In this document: in pieces, positions 43,539 to 51,888 of the stretch | Layout of the letters: each line of letters starts with the position of its first letter | Numbering within the stretch: position 1 is the first letter of the stretch | Program-made: the position numbers and the translations under genes | Notes under the pieces: generated by a model | The model's input: only the letters and a program-made list of their open reading frames with translations | What the model was told of the DNA's origin: nothing | Database searches by the model: none | From: UBA6049 sp965662345 | GTDB taxonomy: Bacteria > Bacteroidota > Bacteroidia > Flavobacteriales_G > Salibacteraceae | Direction of reading: 5' to 3' | DNA: 64,000 nt | NCBI GenBank assembly: GCA_965662345.1 | Contig: CBFIHE010000002.1 | Coordinates: 1 to 64,000 of the forward strand

Positions 43539-44533
43539 TATTTCACACTATTCAGAAAAGCCGGAATGTTATTGGCAAACTCTTTTGCCAACACTTCCTT
43601 TATACTGTCGTTAGAGGCTCTATAATTTAAAAAGTCTGTAAAAAAGGTGTTATTCAGTGTTTTGTGAGAGGGCCAACTTTTTATATTTGTGTGTTTCAGA
43701 TATTCAGATTTGAAACCGTTCATCCACTCTTGTTTTAAAATCTCTCTCTCTTCAATATTTAGAGAATCCCGTTCCCAGCTCTTGTACAGTGACTCTAATT
43801 CTAAAGCCTTGTTATGAATGAACGCTCTTTTGATTTGAGTCTTTTCTTCAGCATCTAGATGCCGCCTGTAAAGTCCATCATCTTTTAGGGCTTGCTTAAC
43901 AAATTGCTCCATCCCCACCTCGCCAATAGCAGTGGCAATATTTTCATTCCATTCTGTTTCACCAAATCTAAAGACTGTGGCATGTACACTTTCATGAATA
44001 ATCAGCTCAATAAGCGATGTTGAATCTCGCTTGAGCATCCCACTCAAAACAGGGTCATTTAAGACTCCTAGTGTACTCCATCCTCCTGCAATTCCTATAT
44101 CGGTGTCATAGCCCAAATCTCGCTTAACTTTTGCTTCTTGCTGCACCAGGCGTTTATCGAAAAAACCTTTGTAGGCCATCTTTCCAATAGGTCCATAGCT
44201 CCATTCGAAAGATTCCAACTTGTAGGGGTAGGCTGCTGTTACCACATACATGGTAGAGCTAGAGTCTTGTTTCACCACCTCGGCATAATTACCTCCTACA
44301 TTCAGCTGAAGCTCAGAAGAAGCCCAATACCTTATCTCTTGAATGAGCCTGAGTTTATCTTTTTCTTTATTACTGTAGTAAGTACTTTCCAATGCCTCTT
44401 CAATTGCAATAGAATTAGTTAAAAGACTCAATTGCCCGCGAAGTTGATTCATGCCATACATCACTAGCTCCTTGTAGGAGAATACCAGAACAGCAATTAG
44501 CCCTATTATGAATATGGTAATCTTCTTTTTCAT
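43538..44533 (-). CDS. Predicted membrane-anchored aminopeptidase (Aminopep family, HExxH)
   Basis: 331 residues; matches the putative zinc aminopeptidase family of COG4324/PF10023. One N-terminal helix (residues 4-19) anchors or exports it. The zinc motif HESVH is at 180-184, followed by WNENIA, with Glu197 as the probable third ligand. GIAGGWSTLGVLNDPVLS before the motif is typical of the family. Physiological substrate unknown. The start codon directly follows the U-tract of a terminator hairpin (44534-44560), so its transcript must come from read-through. Confidence 0.85.
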   Translation of the reverse strand: MKKKITIFIIGLIAVLVFSYKELVMYGMNQLRGQLSLLTNSIAIEEALESTYYSNKEKDKLRLIQEIRYWASSELQLNVGGNYAEVVKQDSSSTMYVVTAAYPYKLESFEWSYGPIGKMAYKGFFDKRLVQQEAKVKRDLGYDTDIGIAGGWSTLGVLNDPVLSGMLKRDSTSLIELIIHESVHATVFRFGETEWNENIATAIGEVGMEQFVKQALKDDGLYRRHLDAEEKTQIKRAFIHNKALELESLYKSWERDSLNIEEREILKQEWMNGFKSEYLKHTNIKSWPSHKTLNNTFFTDFLNYRASNDSIKEVLAKEFANNIPAFLNSVK

Positions 44534-44560
44534 AAAAAAAGCGCTCCTAAGAGCGCTTTT
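44534..44560 (-). terminator. Terminator hairpin abutting the aminopeptidase start codon
   Basis: On the minus strand AAAAGCGCTC-TTAG-GAGCGCTTTT continues into three more T, and the next base is the A of the aminopeptidase ATG. It ends the yqeY transcript but leaves no leader for the gene that follows. Confidence 0.8.
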
Positions 44561-44580
44561 AAAATACGGTTCAATTTGGC

Positions 44581-45030
44581 CTATGCCAATTCTTCTTTTA
44601 CCAGTTTGGAGATAAGTTTACCATCGGCTTTACCTTTTAGTTTACCCATAAGAGGCCCCATTACCTTACCCATATCTGATGGACCAGATGCACCTGAAGA
44701 TGCAATTGCATCTTTTACTGCGGCTCTTACCTCATCTTCGCTCATTTGCTCTGGTAAGTATGCTTGAATCACATCAGCCTGTACCTGTTCTTCAGCTGCT
44801 AAATCTTCTCTGCCTTGCGAATTATACATTTCTGCAGCTTCTTTACGCTGCTTCATGAGTTTCTGAAGTACATCCAATTCTCTCTCAGATGTGAGTTCAT
44901 CTGCACTACCCTTTTCTGTTTCAGCCAACATAATGGCAGATTTAATTGCCCTTAATGCCGTTAGCTTTTCTTTATCCTTGGCTAGCATAGCTGCCTTGAT
45001 ATCTTTATTTATTGTGTCTTTTAAACTCAT
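44581..45030 (-). CDS. GatB/YqeY domain-containing protein
   Basis: Stand-alone YqeY, related to the tail domain of GatB in the tRNA amidotransferase; a role in tRNA-dependent amidation or tRNA binding is presumed. 149 residues. LKDTINKDIKAAMLAKDKEKLTALRAIKSAI at the N-terminus and the C-terminal GPSDMGKVMGPLMGKLKGKADGKLISKLVKEEL signature. In many Bacteroidota it directly follows ftsZ (recalled synteny); here the giant repeat gene lies in between, with only 28 nt to yqeY. Confidence 0.93.
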   Translation of the reverse strand: MSLKDTINKDIKAAMLAKDKEKLTALRAIKSAIMLAETEKGSADELTSERELDVLQKLMKQRKEAAEMYNSQGREDLAAEEQVQADVIQAYLPEQMSEDEVRAAVKDAIASSGASGPSDMGKVMGPLMGKLKGKADGKLISKLVKEELA

Positions 45031-45058
45031 CCTGCTTCAATTTGATGTAAAAGTAGGT

Positions 45059-48000
45059 CTATCTATTTATCATAAATTGCTTGCGGTACACTTTTTCTCC
45101 AGAGGTTACGACTAGGGTATACATTCCGTTACCATATGCAGTAAGGTCAATTTCCTCGCGCCATTCAACACCCACTGTTTCTAACTGTCGCTGATAAACC
45201 ATAGAACCTGTTACCGAAATTACATGAATATATGCCTGTCCTTCTAGGTGCGAAGCTTCCAACACAAACCTACCTTGGTTAGGGTTAGGGTATAGCTTAA
45301 TCTCTCCCTTTTCAGCTATCTCACCAACAGAGGTGATGTCGCAATCTTTAACGAAGAAGGAAACTGAGTCTCCCCCTGTACATCTTAAAGCATCTTCAAC
45401 TAACACCCAATAAGTTTGGGTTGTATTAGGGGTAAACGGCCCTACTGTTATAGCTTGAACAAGCGCTCCTGTATTCCATCTATACTGGGTAAAACCAGCA
45501 CCTGCATCCAAAGTAAATACCGAGTCTGCACAAACTGTATCAATGCTAGGTAAGTTAACCACAGGAAGCGGATTCACTGTAACGTCAATCGTATCAAAAC
45601 CTTCACAACTATTGGTATCAGTACCTGTAACAGTATACGTGCTGTTCATGGTTGGAGTTATCAAAATAGAATTTGTTGTTTCCGTTGTTGACCACACATA
45701 AGAATCTGCTCCAGTTGCCGTAAGTGCAACTTCTTCACCAATACAAACATTTAAATCAGGACCAAGACTAACACTTGGTCTAGGGCTTACCGTTATGTTA
45801 CCTGTATCTATCCCTATACAACCGTTAGCATCGGTGAACTGGTAAATGATATCAAATGTACCTTGACCCGTTACAGAAGGATCAAACTGAGTGCCTGTAA
45901 CCCCTAAACCTGAATAGGTTCCACCTGCAGGTGTTCCACCAGTTAGGGTAACAGGAGCTGCGTAATCACAAACCACCGAGCTTAGCGGTAAGCTAACAGC
46001 TGGCAGATCGTTCACAACAATGCTCTGTGTATCTGAAGCCCCGCAGCCCTGTGCATTAACAAAGGTGTATACAATAGAATGTGTTCCAACTCCAGCAACT
46101 GCAGGATCGAACTGACCTCCTGTTACACCAATTCCAGAATAAGTACCTCCTGAAGGTGTTCCTCCCGCTAATACTACTACTCCTGCATCTATACATACTG
46201 GAGTTAACGGAGGGAGTGAAACACTTGGAGGAGTACTCACTTCTATTGTATCCGTTGCTGTTGCTGTACAACCCAAACTTGATGTAAAACTGTAAGTAAT
46301 CACATGTTGACCAATACCTGCAACTAAAGGATCAAACTGTCCTGCAGTTACTCCAGACCCTGAGTATGTACCTCCCGCAGGTAAGCCTCCAGTAAGGGTA
46401 ACAAGTCCTCCGTCTAGGCAAACATCACCAAGACCAGATAAACTAACCGTTGGTGCTGGATTCACTGTTATAGACACTGTATCATCACTCGCACATCCGT
46501 TACCATCTGTAAAGGTGTAGGTAATGAGGAATGTTCCTGCTCCTGAAACATTCGGATCAAATTGTCCTCCAGAAACTCCTGTTCCCGAATACGTGCCACC
46601 CATTGGCATTCCACCACTAAGTGTTATTGGTGCATCATTCTCACAAACAGCTGACAAAGCTGGAAGTGTTACTGCGGGTAGCGAGTCTACCTCAATGGTA
46701 TCTGTAATACTATTGGTACAGCTATTTAAATCGGTGTAGGTATACGTAATAACGTATTGCCCTAAACCAGCAACTGCTGGATTGAATTGGTTACCCGTGA
46801 CACCTGTTCCAGCGTATGTTCCACCAGCAGGTGAACCTGAAGTGAATGTTATAATTCCCGCATCTACACAAACATTAGTTGGGATACTTAGCGATACCAC
46901 AGGCAAGTCATTTACAATAATTTGCTGCGTATCTGCTGAAATACACCCTTGAGCGTTTGTAAACGAGTAGATAATATCGTGTGTTCCAACACCAGCTACA
47001 GATGGGGCGAACTGACCACCAGTTACCGCGGTTCCAGAATAAACTCCACCCGCAGGTAAACCACCTGTTAGCGTCAAAACTCCAGCACCAATACAAACAT
47101 CTGCAAGTGAAGCTAATGTAACTACTGGGAGTGGGTTTACGGTAATCGTTGCTGTTGCAGAATCGGCACATCCTGTTGGAGCTGTGTATACATAAGTGAT
47201 CGTATGCGTTCCTACACCCGCTATTTGTGGATCAAAAATACCAGCAGCCACTCCAGTTCCTGAATAAACTCCGCCCATTGGCATTCCACCTGTTAGGGTA
47301 ATTGGAGCATCATTGACACATAAGTCAGCAAGAGCCGATAAGGTAACAGTTGGACCCGAACCTACATTGATAGATGCCGTATCTGAGTTGATACAGCCAT
47401 TCACATCTGTGAAGGTATAGGTAATTAGGGTAGTACCAATACCCGCGACTTGTGGATCAAAAACTCCCGAAGTTACACCCGTGCCACTGTAAGTACCTCC
47501 AACAGGCGTTCCACCAGAGAGCGTAATTGTTCCAGCATCTATACAAGCATCGGCAAATGCCGCTAAATCAACAATTGGCAGTGGGTTAACAACTATTTGC
47601 TGGGTATCTGACGCACTACAAGTAGTTCCTGTAACCGTGTAGATGATATCATATGTTCCAGGACCCACAGCTTGAGGATCGAATTGGCCTCCAGCTACTC
47701 CAGTTCCTGAATATGTTCCTCCAGCAGGAGAACCACCCGTAAGCGTAATTGAACCGTTATCTACACAAACAGGAGTAAATGGATTGAGACTAATAGCAGG
47801 CAACGGCTCAACCGTAATACTCTCTGTAGCTGAATCTGCGCACCCATTTGCATCGGAAAAGGTATATGCCAAAGTATACGTTCCTGCTCCTACGGCTTGC
47901 GGGTTGAACTGACCAGCCGCTACACCTGGGCCAGAATACGTTCCGCCACTTGGTAAGCCTCCAGATAAAGTAATAGCAACATCATTCGCGCAAACGTTTG

Positions 48001-51000
48001 GCAATGCTTGCCAAGTAACCACTGGTAAATCGTTTACTGTAATGGATTGTTGAGCTGTATCTGCACATCCATTGGCATCACTGTAGGTATAAACCAGAGT
48101 ATGTGTTCCTAGTCCTGCTATTGACGCATCAAACTGACCTGCTGCAACGCCAGGGCCTGAATAAGACCCACCCATAGGCATTCCTCCTGAAAGGGTTAAA
48201 GGACCAGCATCAATACATACATCTGCTAATGGAGCAAACGTTACTGTTGGAAGCGGATTCACTGTAATTTGTTGAGTATCTGAAGCTGAACAACCGTTAA
48301 TGGCTGTAAATGAATATACTACATCAAACGTTCCAACGCCTGCTGTTCCAGGATAGAATTGATTTCCTATTACACCCGTTCCAGCGTATGTACCGCCTGC
48401 AGGTGAACCAGCAGGCAAGTTTATAGGACTTCCATCTACACAAACATCTACCAGTACAGGTAATGTAACTATTGGTGCAGGGTTAACAGTAATTTGTTGT
48501 GTATCTGCACGCAAGCCACATGCTGTTGTGAAGGTATAAACGATATCAAACGTTCCTGCACCCGAAACAGCAGGATTAAACATACCTGCAACTACTCCAA
48601 TACCACTGTAGCTCCCACCTGCAGGACTTCCTCCCGATAGCATAAAAGCAGCATCGGCCTCACAAACTGGGGTAAATGGATTTAAAGTAATAGTTACTGG
48701 AGCTATTACTTCAATTGTATCAGTTAAGGTATCTGAACAGTTGTTGGTGTTTGTAACCGTGTAAGTGATAACATGTGAACCTACACCCGCCACTTGAGGG
48801 TCAAAGTCTGTTCCTGTAACACCTGTTCCTGTAAATGATCCACCCGCAGGACTTGCTGCCAAAGTGTACAATCCGTTATCTATGCATAAGGTGTCCACCA
48901 AATTCATGGAGATTACAGGCTTAGCAAACACGACTACGTTTGTGGTATCAGAAGCCGAACAACCGCCTGCTCCAGTGAAGGTGTAAATAATTTGATTGGT
49001 ACCAATTTGTGCTTGACTAGGTACAAAATCTCCACCAACAACACCCGAACCAGAATACACTCCACCAGCTGGAGAACCTTGGGTAAGCGTTACCGAGGCA
49101 TCGTTCTCACAATATGGACCAAAAGCACTTAACGTTACCGATGGAATTGGATTAACTGTTACAGTTTGCGTTGCCGTGTCGGTACCGCAAGCATTGGTAA
49201 ATGCGTATTGAACAGTGTAAGAACCTACGCCTAATGTGACAGGATCGAATGTTCCAGATGGTGTACCGTCTATCAAGTAAGTTCCTCCCGCAGGAGAGCC
49301 TTGCGTTAACGTTATTGGAGCATCACCCGCACAAAACGGCCCAATAGCCGATAGCGTTGGGGTTACAGGGGCATCTACCTGGATAGATTGCGTATCTGAA
49401 GCCGTACAACCATTCTGGGTTACCGTGTAAATAACAGGGAAATTACCTGCACCTGATAAGAAAGGATAGAATGTGTTGCTAATTGTAAAGTTACCTGTGT
49501 AAGTTCCTCCTGCAGGAGTTGCCGAATTCAATGGAATACTGAAAGTAGAGTTACAAACTGGCGAAAACGCAGGGAAGCTGATTGTGGGTGCAGCGTTTAC
49601 AACTATGTTAAACGACACCGTACTTGTACATCCAGTTATTACCGCATAGGTGTAGGTAATTGAGTGCGTTCCTACTCCTGCGCTATCTGGATTGAACAGA
49701 TTATTTGTTACTCCAGGGCCAGAGTAAGTACCCCCCGATGGATTAACTATACTCGTAAGTGAGAAGGCTGGGTCTCCTTCACAGAAGCTGGGAATATTAT
49801 TTGATACCGTTAGTGTAGTAGGAGCAACAACATTTGCTATGCGTACAGCATCGTTAGAACAACCTGACGGAGATGTATAGGTGTAGGTTAGCAGCACTGG
49901 ACCAGAGCCCACAATAGAAGGGTCAAAAACCGTATCATTAACAACACCTGTTCCAGACCATACGCCACCAGCAGGTTGGCCACCTTGAAGAGTAAACGGT
50001 GCGGCAATGTTACATACAGTAAGTGTGGTTGTTGGAACAGAAACGGTTGGCAATGCTTCTTGACTTACCGTAACTGTGTTAGATGTATCTAAGCAACCTA
50101 AACTATCTACCTCAACACTGTACGACCCTGGATTTGTAGCAGCAAAAGTAGGGGTGTTGGCTCCTGCTACAGGCGATCCTGTTGCCAGCCATTGGTAATT
50201 GTAGGAGGGATTATTGGTGGCATTAATATTGACGCTGGCTGCATTTCCACAAATAACAGCATTCAACGGACTAGCTGAAACGGAAAGAGGCAAGCAGTCT
50301 ACAATCCTGGTAATAAAACCAGAAGTATTGGAGTTAGAAGTACTTGTTTGAGAACCAAAAACAGTTGAAGAAGCAACTACATTACCTGTTACGTATATTT
50401 CATCATTTGACCCTAGTGCAGCATGTGAAAAAACTGGTATTTGAAAATTTCCAGAACCAGGTTTTATTGTACGTGTAACATAGGTCGCAGATGTAAAACC
50501 CGTATCGCACTTCGCAAAATAAAGCTCACGTTGCGCATTAACGACAGTTCCTGCTATGGTGACTCCACCATCTACTGCTCCGCCCAAGAAAACATTTCCT
50601 TGTGAATCTAAAACAATACTACCAATATTACTACTGCCAGAAAATCCACTTCCATTTGAGACGACTGTTGCGTCTGTCGTTGTCATTGAAGAGCCATTTA
50701 CTTTATAGGCAAACGCTCCTTGAGCAGGGAGGGTTACTCCTGCCAGCGTTGAAGTTATGCTGGAGTTTCTAAATGCGCCTACATAGACTGTACCAGTTGA
50801 AGACACATCCATATTATTAATTTGGAATGTACTAAAGCCCAAGTCTCCAACCAAGTTAGATGATTGATACGTACCCGAACTGTTTAGTTTTATCAAGGCA
50901 TTGTAACGCTGGTTAAACTGTAAAGATGGATTAGTAATTACTGAAGAACCAATGACTATACTATCGAAACCCAAGGCAAGTGCGAAAACGTCTCCAGATG

Positions 51001-51766
51001 GAGCAAGCACCACATCTTGCAAAATAGCTGAAGCTGAAAAAGTTGCCTCTCCAAGAACAGGTTGAACAAAGTTCTGTGTACCGTTTGGTTGAAAAGAGGA
51101 AACAAAGAAGTTTGTTGATGAGCTTGTTCCTCCAGTATTTGTTGGGAAAGTTGTTCCGTTGAATGTTCTATCTGCCGTAGTTGAATTAAAGAAGTTCTGA
51201 TATTGAGCTCCATACAGGATAGTTCCATTATTGTAGTCAAGTGCAGAAGGAATATTTTGGGGGTTAAAGCTTGAACCGCAATTAGAGCCTCTTCTTATCC
51301 AAAGAGCAGAGCCTGTATCATTAAACTTAATGAGAAAATTCTCACCTCTAAACGAAGATGAAGAAATTGTAGAGGTTACAGTTATGGTATCAAAAGTTGC
51401 TGTTCCTTGGTATATTCCACTTACATACACACCTCCTTGGTTATCTGTTACAACATCTATACCCGCATCTTGGCCTAAACCTCCAAATGTTTCAACCCAA
51501 ATAAGTGAACCAGCCGTATCTAGCTTGGCCAAAAAGCCTTCAACACTACTACCCGTTAGCGTGGTAGAGCCAATAGTTGCCTGATTCTCAAAAAAACCAG
51601 TTACATACACAAAACCTGAGCTATCATAGGCCACACTGAGCGGTTCTGGAGGGGAAAATGTAGAGCCACCTTCTACGTCTACTAACCAAGGGAAACCTTG
51701 TGCTAAAAGATGAACAGGTAATGAGATTAATGTAAAAAGAAGGAAAGAGCGTAATGCTTTTTTCAT
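45059..51766 (-). CDS. Giant T9SS-exported repeat protein (2235 aa)
   Basis: Large surface or secreted protein. Signal peptide ends LLAQ (about residue 23). Residues about 24-490 form beta-propeller-like SBBP repeats (e.g. SSGFVYVTGFFE, GGVYVSGIYQG, GNVFLGGAVDG). One Ig/PKD-like domain follows (about 492-571), then 19 tandem repeats of 75 residues on average (572-1996), two more Ig-like domains, and a C-terminal type A T9SS sorting domain from about residue 2158 (LYPNPNQGRF...GMYTLVV...KQFMI). Each repeat reads, in outline, VCxD...GGxPxGGTYSGxGVxxGxFDPxxAGxGxHxIxYTxTxxxGCxxxDTxxIxV, so two Cys recur per unit. An adhesin or matrix role is inference. It lies between ftsZ and yqeY. Confidence 0.93.
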   Translation of the reverse strand: MKKALRSFLLFTLISLPVHLLAQGFPWLVDVEGGSTFSPPEPLSVAYDSSGFVYVTGFFENQATIGSTTLTGSSVEGFLAKLDTAGSLIWVETFGGLGQDAGIDVVTDNQGGVYVSGIYQGTATFDTITVTSTISSSSFRGENFLIKFNDTGSALWIRRGSNCGSSFNPQNIPSALDYNNGTILYGAQYQNFFNSTTADRTFNGTTFPTNTGGTSSSTNFFVSSFQPNGTQNFVQPVLGEATFSASAILQDVVLAPSGDVFALALGFDSIVIGSSVITNPSLQFNQRYNALIKLNSSGTYQSSNLVGDLGFSTFQINNMDVSSTGTVYVGAFRNSSITSTLAGVTLPAQGAFAYKVNGSSMTTTDATVVSNGSGFSGSSNIGSIVLDSQGNVFLGGAVDGGVTIAGTVVNAQRELYFAKCDTGFTSATYVTRTIKPGSGNFQIPVFSHAALGSNDEIYVTGNVVASSTVFGSQTSTSNSNTSGFITRIVDCLPLSVSASPLNAVICGNAASVNINATNNPSYNYQWLATGSPVAGANTPTFAATNPGSYSVEVDSLGCLDTSNTVTVSQEALPTVSVPTTTLTVCNIAAPFTLQGGQPAGGVWSGTGVVNDTVFDPSIVGSGPVLLTYTYTSPSGCSNDAVRIANVVAPTTLTVSNNIPSFCEGDPAFSLTSIVNPSGGTYSGPGVTNNLFNPDSAGVGTHSITYTYAVITGCTSTVSFNIVVNAAPTISFPAFSPVCNSTFSIPLNSATPAGGTYTGNFTISNTFYPFLSGAGNFPVIYTVTQNGCTASDTQSIQVDAPVTPTLSAIGPFCAGDAPITLTQGSPAGGTYLIDGTPSGTFDPVTLGVGSYTVQYAFTNACGTDTATQTVTVNPIPSVTLSAFGPYCENDASVTLTQGSPAGGVYSGSGVVGGDFVPSQAQIGTNQIIYTFTGAGGCSASDTTNVVVFAKPVISMNLVDTLCIDNGLYTLAASPAGGSFTGTGVTGTDFDPQVAGVGSHVITYTVTNTNNCSDTLTDTIEVIAPVTITLNPFTPVCEADAAFMLSGGSPAGGSYSGIGVVAGMFNPAVSGAGTFDIVYTFTTACGLRADTQQITVNPAPIVTLPVLVDVCVDGSPINLPAGSPAGGTYAGTGVIGNQFYPGTAGVGTFDVVYSFTAINGCSASDTQQITVNPLPTVTFAPLADVCIDAGPLTLSGGMPMGGSYSGPGVAAGQFDASIAGLGTHTLVYTYSDANGCADTAQQSITVNDLPVVTWQALPNVCANDVAITLSGGLPSGGTYSGPGVAAGQFNPQAVGAGTYTLAYTFSDANGCADSATESITVEPLPAISLNPFTPVCVDNGSITLTGGSPAGGTYSGTGVAGGQFDPQAVGPGTYDIIYTVTGTTCSASDTQQIVVNPLPIVDLAAFADACIDAGTITLSGGTPVGGTYSGTGVTSGVFDPQVAGIGTTLITYTFTDVNGCINSDTASINVGSGPTVTLSALADLCVNDAPITLTGGMPMGGVYSGTGVAAGIFDPQIAGVGTHTITYVYTAPTGCADSATATITVNPLPVVTLASLADVCIGAGVLTLTGGLPAGGVYSGTAVTGGQFAPSVAGVGTHDIIYSFTNAQGCISADTQQIIVNDLPVVSLSIPTNVCVDAGIITFTSGSPAGGTYAGTGVTGNQFNPAVAGLGQYVITYTYTDLNSCTNSITDTIEVDSLPAVTLPALSAVCENDAPITLSGGMPMGGTYSGTGVSGGQFDPNVSGAGTFLITYTFTDGNGCASDDTVSITVNPAPTVSLSGLGDVCLDGGLVTLTGGLPAGGTYSGSGVTAGQFDPLVAGIGQHVITYSFTSSLGCTATATDTIEVSTPPSVSLPPLTPVCIDAGVVVLAGGTPSGGTYSGIGVTGGQFDPAVAGVGTHSIVYTFVNAQGCGASDTQSIVVNDLPAVSLPLSSVVCDYAAPVTLTGGTPAGGTYSGLGVTGTQFDPSVTGQGTFDIIYQFTDANGCIGIDTGNITVSPRPSVSLGPDLNVCIGEEVALTATGADSYVWSTTETTNSILITPTMNSTYTVTGTDTNSCEGFDTIDVTVNPLPVVNLPSIDTVCADSVFTLDAGAGFTQYRWNTGALVQAITVGPFTPNTTQTYWVLVEDALRCTGGDSVSFFVKDCDITSVGEIAEKGEIKLYPNPNQGRFVLEASHLEGQAYIHVISVTGSMVYQRQLETVGVEWREEIDLTAYGNGMYTLVVTSGEKVYRKQFMINR
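45779..50053 (-). repeat. 19 tandem coding repeats of about 225 bp
   Basis: The DNA for residues 572-1996 of the giant protein. Period is 75 codons. The units are diverged in nucleotide sequence yet keep the same protein pattern (VC near position 11-12, GGTYSG at about 28, GC near 60). First units (near 50 kb) are more diverged; those near 46-48 kb resemble each other most. Confidence 0.9.
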
Positions 51767-51828
51767 GATTGATTGGGTTTTCGATTAGTTATCAGACGGT
51801 TAAATTACAGAAAGGTTCGGTGAGTGAC

Positions 51829-51861
51829 AAAAAAAAATCCGAGAGCATTAACTCTCGGATT
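51829..51861 (-). terminator. Terminator of the dcw operon after ftsZ
   Basis: On the minus strand AATCCGAGAG-TTAATG-CTCTCGGATT followed by eight or more T. It separates ftsZ from the giant gene downstream. Confidence 0.88.
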
Positions 51862-51888
51862 CCTAAATCGCTATACAACTGGGAATGT

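Noticed and set aside
45779..50053. Regular repeats resembling a CRISPR or satellite
   Set aside because: The period is 225 bp, a multiple of three, the frame is continuous, and units diverge at third positions: it is coding repeat DNA.
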